This document shows, piece after piece, positions 13,301 to 24,000 of a DNA stretch of 64,000 nt; the first letter of the stretch is position 1, and the number at the start of each line of letters is the position of its first letter. The translations under genes and the position numbers were made by a program. The notes beneath the pieces are model-generated. The model saw only the letters and a program-made list of their open reading frames with translations. It ran no database searches and had not been told where the DNA came from. Where the stretch lies: the NCBI RefSeq assembly GCF_963678635.1, contig NC_087069.1:15784660-15848659 (forward strand), written 5' to 3'. Source of the DNA: Symsagittifera roscoffensis. Lineage: Eukaryota; Xenacoelomorpha; Acoela; Convolutidae.

Positions 13301-13894
13301 ATTAAAATGAAATTTTCAAAAGTTACAAAAAACATAAATACTTTTAATTCTTTTCGAGATCATATATAATTTTTTTATGTGAACCAGTAGACAACCATAT
13401 TTCTAACTAAATCAACTCCCATTATTTGCTGACAACTGCACTACTCTATGAACACTTTTACAAGCACTAAACAAGGAAAACTTTAAAATAGTAATTAGGC
13501 AAAACCTTTCAATTAGTCGATTTCTTATAAAAATCCAGTTTTTTTATAACACTTCAATAAATACTTAAGCACTCTTCAATGTATGTTATTCTTTTTTACT
13601 ACAAACTTATCGCAACAAAATCTCCGCAAGCTTGCAACCAATGGAGCTCTTACTGTAGAATAATGATGTTTGGGTGGGTTTCCATTGAAAATTTTACGAC
13701 AATTTGAACTCGATTGTTGCTGGTTTTATCATCTACAGAAATTTTGAATAAAAAACTAAATGACAGATGATGAAAATTTTTATATTTTACACTAGAATTT
13801 TTTCAAACTTAGCACAATTGTACAGACTTTTCAGATCAGTAAAAATATTATTCATATTAAGTTTTCTGATGTTTTCATTAAACATATATTAGTT

Positions 13895-14338
13895 TTACCT
13901 TCTCATGGAGTGTGTTTCAGGAGAAAAATGCTTCTTCTTTATATGGATAGCGAGTTCTTCGTTGCTATATTTGTAAAAGTTACAATTGGAACACTTTAAA
14001 ACGCCACAGTGGTTACGATTTCTAGACACATCTTTACGCGTGTACTCTCTGCCACAATCAAGACATGCAACTCTTTCATTTCTATTCAGTGACGGCATCT
14101 CAATAATTTTAGAAAGAGGTTGAGAAAAAAAGCGAGATTTAGAATGTCCCAAGTTTTTAGAAAAGAAGAGTTGAATAGCCTCAAAAAAGAATAAACGTAA
14201 ACAAAAATAGTTATGTGAATTTCTTAACCAATTGTTTTTAAAGTGAAAGAAAATCAGTTTGGATCTGCTATTTAATCTAGCTGAAATGACAATTACCTTT
14301 TTAACTATGGAGTCTTCAAAAGTTTTGCTATCAACCAA
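13895..14338 (-). CDS. two-finger zinc-finger ORF, best-preserved copy d
   Basis: A 147-codon minus-strand frame. The likely functional start is the internal methionine before PSLNRNERV (near 14096), because the preceding ~80 residues are low-complexity. The C-terminal ~65 residues contain CLDC followed after ~14 residues by HC (a C2HC-like finger), then CSNC, twelve residues, H, four residues, H (a classical C2H2 spacing). All ligand residues are present, unlike copies a to c. The tail is basic. The family looks like a nematode repeat-borne DNA- or RNA-binding protein. The upstream CCAAT array could be its promoter. Expression and function are unknown. Confidence 0.45.
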   Translation of the reverse strand: MVDSKTFEDSIVKKVIVISARLNSRSKLIFFHFKNNWLRNSHNYFCLRLFFFEAIQLFFSKNLGHSKSRFFSQPLSKIIEMPSLNRNERVACLDCGREYTRKDVSRNRNHCGVLKCSNCNFYKYSNEELAIHIKKKHFSPETHSMRR

Positions 14339-14560
14339 TTAGAATCGAGCACAACTTATAAGGAAACTCTTATCTTTTTTGATATCAACCAATCAAAATT
14401 GAACTTCAAAAGTCATGGAAATTTCAAAAAACTTAAAGTTAACCAATCAGAATTTAGCTTTACTTCTCATGGACTTTTCAACAACTTTGATATCAAACAA
14501 TCGACCATTCCTTCACAGGTAATATTTGTGGTAATAACCAATCAGAATGAAGTATTCACG
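14330..14560. repeat. CCAAT-motif tandem array, copy d
   Basis: ccaatcagaat or variants (ccaattagaat, ccaatcaaaatt, aacaatcgacc) occur at ~52-54-bp intervals directly upstream of the start of zinc-finger copy d. Confidence 0.6.
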
Positions 14561-14660
14561 GATTTTAAAATACTTTGTAGATCAGAACCAAACTATGTTT
14601 GTAAAACTTTCGAATCAATCAATTTTATTGAACTTTTTTCATTACATAGCTAACATATAC

Positions 14661-15710
14661 AATTGACAAAAGAGTGAGAAAATTGAAGATTTATTGTCTG
14701 GTTTATATTTTTTTTATACTGAAGTCAGACTTAGAAATTTCGATCTAAACTTTTTCGATTATTTCTGTTCCTAACCAGTGAAAAGATTAACCAAAAAAAA
14801 TTTTGTCATTTTTTTTCTGGTATGTTGTAATTTAAACAACTGGAAGTCTTTTAAGTTTGGATAATCGATTAAAAGATAAACTAGATAAAGATTTTTGTTT
14901 CATAGGCTCATCCCTTGTTTTATTTGTTACTGACCAAACACTCAATCTGAGTTAACTCTTCTAAATAAAATCATCGTTGATAATTTTGACAGTACTCTTC
15001 TTTTCTGAATTCTCCTTATCATGTTTTTAACAAAACTAATTAGTTTCTGTGCTTCTATACAAGTCAAAATTAATACATTCTCCCTCTTTGCCATCTGGCC
15101 TACCACTCTTGTAGTTTTAAATAGTATTTCATCCTTAAAATTTGATTAAAATTTTTTTCAGACATTGAAAACGCTGCTGATAGAAACATAATTCTTACTG
15201 AAATAAGCAAAGAAATTTGAAAAAAATCAATTCATTTTACCATTTCAATTGTTTTGTAAAAAAAATCACCTCAAATTGTTTTTTCCTTATTTAGAGGCTA
15301 ATTAATTTTAAGGAAATTCATGTAGCCAATCAAAACCTCAAATTAAGGCAAAACAAAATTGAAAACAACCAAAAAAATTCAGAAGTTCGAAAAATTTTGA
15401 TAATGTTTTAAGCTAAATATAGATTTTGTTTGTAATTTTGTTCATTTAAGACAAATTTTTTAAGGGTTTTGATAAAAGCAGTAATTAAATAAATTTTTCT
15501 GTAATTTCTTAAACGAAAACTGGAAAATCAAGTGATTATGTCAGTTTTGATTAATTTTTATGTTTTATTTGACTTTTCCTCAGAGATCCTAGCTTGAAAT
15601 GTGCACTTCAGAGACAAAAATACTTTTGAACCAACAGTATTTCTATTAACAAACACACAAAACATCACAAAGCATAATTGAGGTTCACAATTATCAACAA
15701 ACATAAAGTC
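14661..15710. repeat. AT-rich gene-free stretch between array and inverted repeat
   Basis: It contains a decayed CQIYQQ module (around 14880-15010) and a segment parallel to 8330-8940. No gene is seen. Confidence 0.6.
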
Positions 15711-16200
15711 TCACAAAATTTGGGACGGTTCTTTGAATTCGTTCAAAACAGGGTTGACATAGGCAAAAAGTTTCATTGCTTCATTCATTTTTGCAGTGAA
15801 TAGTCGAAACTGAACGTAAGGAGGTTTGTTAACCTTGAACTTCTTGATTGTGACACACACCGTGCTCATTTTCAATGTTGCTTTTTCATAAACTCTATTT
15901 CAGATATCGAGCTACTGATCCATAGTTGACTCTTAGCCATTTTGACTTCATATAAAGGTACGAGTCCAAGGTTTTCAACATCGTGAATAACGTTATTCCG
16001 GATTGTCGATATTGCTTCTTCTTATTTTTCACTCAGATAGACTTGTTGGGTTTTTTCAAATTGTCTCAAATCCTAAACTGTTATTTGTTCAAAGCAAGGT
16101 TCAAAATAAAGTTTCCCCTTGTAGGATTTTTGGAATCAAAAAAATCTCCCAATTCTTGTTTGTTTTTGTGAGAATCCAAAATAATTGAGACAAGTGCCTC
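15711..16200 (-). pseudogene. broken gene in left arm of inverted repeat; intact 52-codon 3' end
   Basis: Reading minus-strand from about 16200, a degenerate frame parallels the plus-strand frame at 40391-40736: both contain GRF, KGK, YFE, CF, QFEK and QQVYLSEK at matching places. It is interrupted by stops and frameshifts. The last part (15869 to 15711) is open for 52 codons starting MSTVCVTIKKFKV and ending PSQIL then TGA. The two arms keep the same frame despite divergence, so an ancestral protein is likely. No domain is recognised. Copy 2 has the same sequence at 35730-36219. Confidence 0.4.
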
Positions 16201-17039
16201 TTCTTGAGTACATTTTTGAAGAGTAGGTTGATCAGATTAGGAGAATTGAGAAAAAATGGTTTTGAGATTAAATGAAAATGGAAGTAAGCAAAATGAGTCA
16301 TCGCGATTTCCATTTATGGAAGTAGTAAGAAATATCGCATTCATTATTAACTCTACAACATAAATCCACAATTCACAGCAAAAATCATTCTTAGCAATGG
16401 CAGCTGCTATGTGTTAAGCACTCCCAGCTTTTATTCAGATTAGATTAAAAAATCGCTAATTATTTCTGTTTCCAACGAATTTTACGAAAAAAAGTAACCC
16501 CAGATTATTGTGTATCTACCCACCATTCTTTATGTTCTTTGGAGAATTGTAGGTTCCGTTTGCTTTCAATAGGAATATGTTTTAGCCAAACTTTGGACAG
16601 ATTAGACAAAAAAGTTTGCATATATCAAGAAATTGACTGTCTTTACACTTTGTTCAAACACAAATTCCATTCAAATTTTGTTACGTCAAGCAAGGAAACG
16701 GATAAATTGGAAAAAAATGAGAGACATTATCTAAGCTTTTTTAAAAAAAACTTGCTTCGAGACAAACTCATGTTTCAGCGTTTCTGGACATATTTCAGAA
16801 TGTTCAAAATTCACAATATGAATAAGATTTGTTAAAGATTATTGATTGTTTTATTGATGGTTAAGGATTTGGAATTAGTGATCTTGTCAATTTTTTAATC
16901 ATAAAATTAAAAATTTTTGATAATCGATCTATTTTCTCTCATATGCTTACGAAAAATTCAAAAAAGTTTAAAAAGAAATAAAACACCGTTACTAAGGAGT
17001 ATGCGAAAATATTTTCAATTTTGTAAGCAAGATGTAATG

Positions 17040-17290
17040 TTTCTTCTGATTTTCAAGAAGCTGCAGAAACGTTTCAAGTTTTTTAAAAAGTCGCAAAAAG
17101 TGTTTCAAATGTTTTAACAAGATGCGAAGGAAGTTTCACTTTCTTTTGACGCGAAAAGTGTTTCATTTTTGTGACATTATGTAAAAAGTGTATCGTTTTT
17201 CTCCTACAAAATACAAAAGGTGTGTCAGTTTTTCTACAAGTTGCGAAAAGTGTTTGAGTTTTTTTGACAAGATACAAAAACAATCAGATT
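17040..17290. repeat. ~36-bp minisatellite (gcgaaaagtgtttca type)
   Basis: Related units such as gcaaaaagtgtttcaaatg, gcgaaaagtgtttcatttt, and gcgaaaagtgtttgagttt recur about every 36-40 bases, separated by T-rich runs and acaagat. A decayed inverted version is at 19330-19450. The period is close to a multiple of three, which explains the open frames across it. Confidence 0.6.
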
Positions 17291-17490
17291 TTCTAACTTG
17301 CGTACAATTTTTTTAAGCGTTTTTCTTAATATGTGTGCGAGTTCGGAGCGCTAAATAAGGTTGTTTCCTAATTGATTTTCATTGACTTACCCTGAACTTC
17401 TCATCTATTCTCATAATTAAAACGAAATTGAAAATTAAATAATTACAAAGAACGAAGTTAATACCGAACAACAATTATTTACAAAAATAA

Positions 17491-17981
17491 TTAATCAAAG
17501 GGTTGTCGAGCAGCAGAAGAGTTCTGGGGTTTCTCTACAGAACGCAGAACTGGACGAGGTTCCATCGCTGGTGCTTGTTGTGGAGCTGGAGGCGTCATTG
17601 TTTCTGACAAAAACTCATCTTCATCTATTGTGATGGAGTTTCCGGCTGACCCCATGTCCTCCTCCCCATGTCCTCGACTGGTTGAGCAACATATATAGAG
17701 TTAGGAGTGTCGGAGTAGTTCATTCCCACGAGCTCAGCCACTTACTCCATCGTTTCCATTTCTCCAAGTTGGTTCACTGTCATGGGTACTTGTATCTGAT
17801 GTTGATCAATGAAATCCCTGCGCATCACCTCTACCATGTGCCATACTTGGATTGGGATGTCCGTTCGTGCCAGAAAAACTCCAGAGACTGTTTCTCGCAC
17901 TTGAACTTGTGCTAGATCAGGCGAAAAATCTACAAAGTACTTGAGGTTGCTGTTTTGCACCGACAAGGTCATTTTGAGCAA
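17491..17981 (-). pseudogene. left-arm copy of an unrecognised gene (broken)
   Basis: The frame starts near 17981 (MLKMTLSVQNSNL) and is open for 79 codons. It then hits TAA where the right-arm homologue has CGA (context ETME stop VAEL). A frameshifted but readable tail follows, with the acidic ITIDEDEF and the proline/glutamine-rich TPPAPQQAPAMEP, ending RQPFD then TAA at 17491. The right-arm homologue (18599-19108) shares both parts. The protein would be about 165 residues: a compact N-terminal region with a conserved IPIQVWHMVE motif, and an acidic then Pro/Gln-rich tail. No known family is recognised. Confidence 0.5.
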
Positions 17982-18598
17982 TAAGTCGAGGAAAAGAGTA
18001 AAAAAAAGATTGATTTAGACCTGAGAGAGGATGTAGCTGACGGTATATAAGTTGAAAATAAATGATTTAGTGCTGAGAGAGGAGGTAGTTGACGGTAGTT
18101 CAGTTGAAAAAAAAATGATTTTTAGCTAGGAGTGAGGGGTACCTTAAACTCGAATGTGTTGTTTTAATCAATCAGGATTGATTTTCCTTATTTGGATTGT
18201 AGTCGTGTTAGATACTTTTTGTGATCGGAATGATAAATTTTTGTGAAAACTTTTTGTGATTCGAAATGTCAATATGTAAAAAGTATCTAAAATGGAACTT
18301 TGTTTCCGATTGGGAACGACTTTTATATAAGAATTCTATAAATGAAAGCTGAAATCTGATTGGATACGACTTCAATCCAAATAAGGAAAATCAGTTCTGA
18401 TTGGCTAAACCCACTTTCGAGTTAAAGGTACCCAACTTTCCTAACTAAAATCAATTCATTTTCATCTAAACTACCGTCAACTACCTTCTTTCTTTGCATT
18501 ATATATCATTTCTTTTCAATTTATATAACGTCAGCTATATCCTCTATCAGCTCTAAATCTTTCTTGTTTTTACTCTTCTCCTCAACCTATTGGTCAAA

Positions 18599-19108
18599 AT
18601 GATCTTCTCAGTGCAAAACAGCAACCTGATGTACTCTGTAGAAATTTCACCTGATCTAGTAAAAATTCGAGTGCAGGAAATAGTCTCTGTAGTTTTTCTG
18701 GCACGAATGGACATTCCAATCCAAGTCTGGCACATGGTGGAAGCGATGTGCAGGGATTTCAATTAACATCATTTGATTCAAGTACCCATGACAGAGAACC
18801 AACTTGGAGAAATGATAATGATGGAGCGAGTGGCTGAGCTGTTGGGAATGAACGACACCGACATTCCTGGCTGTAGATATTTGGCTCAAAGAGTCGACAA
18901 CTTCCTCTTTCCTTGAGAGGAGGAGTTGGGATCAGCCGAAAACCGAATCACAATAGACGAAGATGAGGATTTCTCAGAAACAATGATGCCTCCAGCTCGA
19001 CAACAACCACCAGCGATGGAACTTCTTCCAGCTCTGTGTTCTATAGAGAACCTCAAGAACTCTTCTGCTGCTCGACAGCTCTTTTATTTTATGTTTTTTT
19101 GTAAATAA
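18599..19108 (+). pseudogene. right-arm copy of the same unrecognised gene (broken by two stops)
   Basis: This is homologous, in opposite orientation, to 17491-17981. From ATG at 18599 the frame shows SVQNSNL, then LARMDIPIQVWHMVEAM, then stops: TAA at 18764 and TGA at 18914, both in the same frame as the downstream tail (ITIDEDEDFSETM, PPAM, ending at 19108). The left copy is open at both of these places, so the two arms were inactivated independently. The pair is head to head, with the palindrome centre (~18285) between them. Confidence 0.55.
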
Positions 19109-20424
19109 TTGTTGTTTGGTATTAACTTCGTTCTTTGTAATAAGTTAATTTCTTAAATTTCACTTTAATTATGAGAATAGATGAGAGGTTCAGGGTAAGT
19201 CAATGAAAAACAAATAGAATGCAACCTAATTTAGCGCTCCGAACTCGCACACATGTGAGGAAACTTGTATATATTTTGCAATACACATAATAGGAAAACA
19301 CAAGAAAACTTGCACACAAGTATGAAATACCGGATGGTTTTTGTATCTTGTCAAAAAAACTCAAACATTTGTCGCACTTGATAAACTTGGAACACTTTTC
19401 ACATAATGTCACAAAAATTGAAACATTTTTCTAGTTTTGTCGAAAGAAGTGAAACAAATTTTAGAAAATTAATAAAAAACAAGAAACGTTATTTTGCTGC
19501 TTCTTGAAAATCAGAAGAAACATTACATCTTATTTACAAGTTTGTAAAGATTTTCGCAAATTCCTCAGTAATAGTATATATTTTTTTTCTTTTTTGAAAA
19601 TTTTTTGATTATTTTGTAAGCATTTGAGAGCAAATAGATGGATATTCAAAAACCTTTCAATTTTTTTTTGACATGATCACTAATTACAAATCCATAACCA
19701 TCAATAAAACAATCAACAAGTTTCGACAAATTGCGTGCATATTTTGACTTTTGAATATTTTCAATTCTACCCACTAGAAACGCTGAACCATGAAATTGTG
19801 TGGAAGCAAGTTTTTGATTAGAACTTAGATAATGCCTCTTGAATTTTTTTCTGATTTAGTCGTTTCTTCGCAATACTAGGTATCTTTTGGGCTCCTTACC
19901 ATCGTAAATTATGTTGTACTGCTCAGCCAAGCGGATTGAATACTTCTCCTCTTGGTGTAACAATACTTGAATGGAATCTGTGTTTGAAAAAAGTGTAAAG
20001 ACAGTCAATTTCTTGATGTATCTAAACATATTTATCTAATCTCTGCAAAATTTGGCTAACAGATGTTCTTTTTAAAAGCGAATGCTTTACAAGTCTCCAA
20101 AGATTATAAAGATTTGTGGGTACATACACAATTGTGTATACATACATAAAAAGCAATTTTTTACCGTAATCTGAATAAGAGCTGAGAAGAGTTTGACACA
20201 TAGCAGCTGCCATTAAGATGAATGATTTTTGCTGAGAATTCATAAAAAAATTCCAAATTTGATACTACTTCCATATATGGAAATCGCAATGACTCGAATT
20301 GTTTACTTCCATTTTCAATTAATGTCAAAGTAATTTCTCTCAATTCCCATCTGATCAGTTTGCTCTTCGAAAATGTACTCAAGAAAAGACACTAGTCCTA
20401 ATCATAATGAATTATCAAACAATC

Positions 20425-20755
20425 AAACTGATGACTATCTCTCTGTTGCTTCTACGATATTTTCATGAATTTTTCGTTAAAATTTTCGATGCTTCGAACT
20501 TATCCTACTTATTATACGTTTTCGCTTTTGAACTCACTTTGCAAGAAAAATTAGCAGATTATGGGTAAATTACGTTTGAAATAGTATCAATTGAACGAAC
20601 AATTTGGAGGCAGAGATAAAATTAGAGCTGATAACGTCTAATAATTACCATGTAACTTGTACAGTTTCTTCATTAAGTTCCCTTGCTAAGTTGCTACAGT
20701 AAATTATTTCAGCAATAACACAACCATTAACTATCACTTTTCTTATCAAATCAAC
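20425..20755. repeat. 10-kb tandem duplication, start of copy 2 (left of BEL insertion)
   Basis: This matches 10351-10688 and ends with tcaac, the target duplication of the BEL element. The sequence resumes at 30699. The unit begins directly after the end of copy 1 at the shared AAAC (20425-20428). Confidence 0.93.
20751..20755. repeat. BEL target-site duplication, left (TCAAC)
   Basis: TCAAC immediately before the LTR. The same five bases follow the right LTR at 30694-30698. The uninterrupted site aaatcaactttttgg is present in copy 1 near 10683. Confidence 0.95.
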
Positions 20756-21064
20756 TGTGCCGCACTCTCGTATCCTGTAAGATCTAAAAAACCTGGTTCA
20801 ACATCTGTAAATTATCGGCAATTTAAACAGATAATATGACAATATAAAGATAATATAAAATAAGGCAAACATCAGTTTAACATTTTCGGTTAACATGTTA
20901 TCGAACGGTTTTTTTCAACAACCTCCAAAATCTATAAACATTTTGATGGCAAACTGACCTTAATCGGACAAACCAGTAGTTTTCAAGGCCTTTTGTCTAA
21001 GCAAATCTAATTTTAGCTTTTTCACTTTCGCGCTATAATGACGTCATTAATTTAAGCGCGAACA
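20756..21064 (-). repeat. BEL 3' LTR (309 bp)
   Basis: This is identical to 30384-30693 apart from a run of seven T instead of eight. It carries the U3 palindromic module at 21027-21062 and contains the last codons and TAA stop of Gag-Pol. Confidence 0.97.
21027..21062. promoter_or_regulatory. palindromic CRE/E2F-like module in LTR
   Basis: The perfect 14-bp palindrome TAATGACGTCATTA (21036-21049) contains TGACGTCA, the consensus CRE bound by ATF/CREB bZIP proteins. It is framed by inverted TTCGCGCT (21027-21034) and AGCGCGAA (21055-21062), which fit the E2F core TTTCGCGC. The right LTR holds the same module at 30656-30691, at the start of U3 in sense orientation. Binding is inferred from motif match only. 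Confidence 0.5.
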
Positions 21065-24000
21065 TCTTCCGCGACCAAAGGAGCAAAAACGGGTGCGAGT
21101 TTTACGGCCGGTCGAGTTAGCTCCCCGGAGCGGGTGGTAACTACGGCGGATCGGGCTATGTTGTCTTTTCCGTAATTAAGGGTTTTTATACGAGCAAGAG
21201 GGTAGTGTCCCCTTGGGCTGCGTTCGTCAACAATCCACACTAAATCCCCTGTTTTTAAAATAACGTCACTATCGGAGTGCCACTTACTGCAATTATTTAG
21301 TGCTGGCACATAATCTCGCAGCCAACGACTCCAAATTGCGTTGGCGTAGCTTTGCGCTCGGATATATTGCTTTCGATGGTCGAAGTGCTCCTGGAAAGAG
21401 AGAGAAGGAAAGCTAGTACCATTTCGGCCTAACAAAAAATGATTAGGAGTTAACACCTCGAAACCATCCGGACTTGCACTTACTGATGTTATAGGTCGAG
21501 CGTTCAGTGATTGTTCTACAAGACAGAAAGTTGTTTCAAGGACTTCGGGAGTGAGCTTTCTACTTCCTATTATTGCGTAGAATACCCTTTTACAACACCG
21601 AACGAGGCGTTCCCAAGAACCACCGTGATGCGGGGCTGCCGGGGGGTTAAATTTCCACTTAATACCTTTTTTCGCCAGCTCTGGGGGTGCTTGATCGTTC
21701 CATGACTGAATACAATTTAAGAGTTCTTTCTCGGTTCCCACAAAATTGGTGCCGTTATCAGACCAAATGACTGATGGAGTGCCGCGACGGGCAATGAATC
21801 TTTCCATTCCCATTACACACGAACTCGTGTCCATGGATGAGACAATCTCAATATGTACAGCTCTGGTGGTCATACATGTAAAAAGGAAGCACCATCGTTT
21901 TTCAGAACTCCTCCTGATTGAGACGTAAAAGGGTCCAAAGTAATCAACACCACAGTTTGTGAAGGGAGGCTGGCGGTAACCAAGCCTTTCAACTGGAAGC
22001 TCTGCCATCATAGGTGTGACAGTTTTGGCTTTGCGCTTCCTACATATAAGGCAGTGGACTTCAATGGACTTCAATAAAGAGCGAAGGTTCAAGATTGCGA
22101 ACTCTAAGTGAATTACAGCTCGCAGGTAGTCTAAGAACTGGTGCTGATAGCGATAATGAATATCACTTACGAACAATTTCACCAAAGAATGCCTCCCATC
22201 AAGGATTATGGGGTGTTTTACGTCATATTCAGTTTCAACTAGGCGGCGAATTCGCCCAGTTGAACGAATGAGGAATGCAGGACCCATAAACGGTGCATAC
22301 TGTGCAATACGACTAGACTTTTTGACGGTTTTGTTGCAGGACAGGAGTAAATATTCCGCTTCAAAAGATTCCTTTTGGGAAATCAACAAAAGTCGTTGTT
22401 TGGCGGTTTCTAATTCAACCGGATCGATTATTTCCTTGACTTTAGTGCGGTAGTGCCGGTGTTTCGGACTAAGTCTGAGCATGAAGGCAACCACTCGCTG
22501 GAGTTTACGAAACGAGCTGAACTTTTCCCAATCAAATAAAATGGGTTGTTTTTGATTTAGTGCAACGTTTGAAAAATTAGAGGCCTGCTGTAAGCCTTCA
22601 TTAAGGTCACAAGCGGGACCAGCCAGGCGGATTTTCTTAAGTATTTCTATGCTCGGCTTGAAAGGCCACTCGCCACTTTGCAGCAGACTTGGCCCGTTCA
22701 CCCAGCTGCTTGTTTTTAAGGACTCCGCTGAGATTCCTCTGGTTCCCGTATCAGCAGGGTTGTCTCCACTTAAGACATGAAACCACTGGTCTACGGTCGT
22801 ACTTTCTAGAATCTCTCCAATCCGGTTTGCCACCAATGTGGGTTGCTTACTACCTGAGTTTAACCACTGGAGCACAGTGGTGCTGTCAGTCCACATGAAC
22901 GTGTTTGACACAGGAATGGTTAGAGCTTTGAGGACATCTTCCTTCAAGCGGGTAGCGAGTAACGCGGCCTGCAGTTCAAGCTTCGGTATGGAAAGCGCTT
23001 TCATGGGCGCCACTCTTGCTTTTCCAAAGACGAAGGCAACTTGTGTTTCGAGTGAAGTTTTCACACGGGCGCGAAGAAAAGCTACAGCACAAAAAACCTC
23101 TTCCGAGCTGTCACCGAACATGTGTAACTCAACCCAATCGACTGGTGCAGAGAAGTAGCTGCGCTTTATACTCATTTTCCCTAGAGATGGCAAACCAGAG
23201 TGCCAGGCAAGAAATGTTGTCTTGATATCAATGGGTAGCTGATCATCCCATTGTTGACCATGAATGCGCCAGATTTCTTTCAACAATAATCGCGCTCTTA
23301 CGGTATAGGGCGCTACGAGACCTATGGGGTCGAAAACGGAAGAAACAAAACTTAACACTGTTCGCTGTGTTATCGAATTTTTAAGTTCACGGTTGACACC
23401 ACGGCTTACGACCAAAGTGTCGTCAATATGGTCCCACTTCAGACCAAGAACATGAGAAGAATTATCCCCACAAGTTACAATATTTTCACTTTCCTGTTGC
23501 GGCGCGCTTTGGGGCGGGTTTAACTCTTTATTAATTTTAGTTACGTTACTTATGAACTTAGTTAATCTAAAACCACCTAGAGCTAACAGAGTAATCAACT
23601 CTTGACTCATTTTAAATGCAACATCAGGGTCCTCAAAAGAGTCAAGGTAGTCGTCCATATAAAATTTCTCTAGAACTGCGGACGCTGCGTCAGGGAACAT
23701 CGCCTGATTATCCATTGCAGTCCGTTGCAATGCATAATTTGCACACGTTGGCGAATCTCTCGCTCCAAAGATATGTCTGGTGTACTGGTGTACAACCACA
23801 TCGGCTGTGGGGTCCTCCCGCCACAGAAAACGAAGAGATGGTTGGTCCTCTGGAAGGACGCCGACTTGTAAGAACATCCCTTCAATGTCAGCCGATACGG
23901 CAAAATGATGTTGACGAAAACGGAGGAGAACGAACACAAGGTTCTGCAGTAGGTCGGGTCCTACTAGCAACGATTTGTTCAATGACGTACCGTGGAATTT

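Larger units (their letters stand above)
10351..20424. repeat. 10,074-bp tandem duplication, copy 1
   Basis: The sequence starting aaactgatgactatc at 10351 restarts at 20425. Copy 2 (20425-20755 plus 30699-40446) matches throughout, with only scattered single-base changes and short indels. The right edge of copy 2 continues uniquely (caaac then aaaaagtggg at 40447), and the left edge of copy 1 is preceded uniquely (cttcttgg before 10351). The junction therefore reads through a shared AAAC. Copy 1 holds the empty site of the BEL element near 10683-10690. Confidence 0.95.
15860..20424. repeat. large inverted repeat, copy 1 (right arm truncated by the duplication junction)
   Basis: The sequence is a diverged palindrome centred near 18285. 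ggtacc at 18138-18144 mirrors ggtacc at 18427-18432. The segment around 17340 (gtgcgagttcggagcgctaa) mirrors 19213-19250. The tatcaagaaattgactgtc at 16623 mirrors 19995-20020. Arms are visibly similar over ~2.1 kb here; in copy 2 the full right arm extends to ~40735. Identity between arms is clearly lower than between the two 10-kb copies, so the inversion is older than the tandem duplication. Confidence 0.85.

Noticed and set aside
16539..17117. 98- and 66-codon plus-strand frames (and copies at 36558-37136)
   Set aside because: Lysine/phenylalanine-rich translations of AT-rich and minisatellite DNA. The inverted arm does not keep the same frame open.
22838..23158. Plus-strand open frames inside the BEL and Gypsy coding regions
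   Set aside because: They are complements of strongly coding Gag-Pol sequence with no domains of their own.
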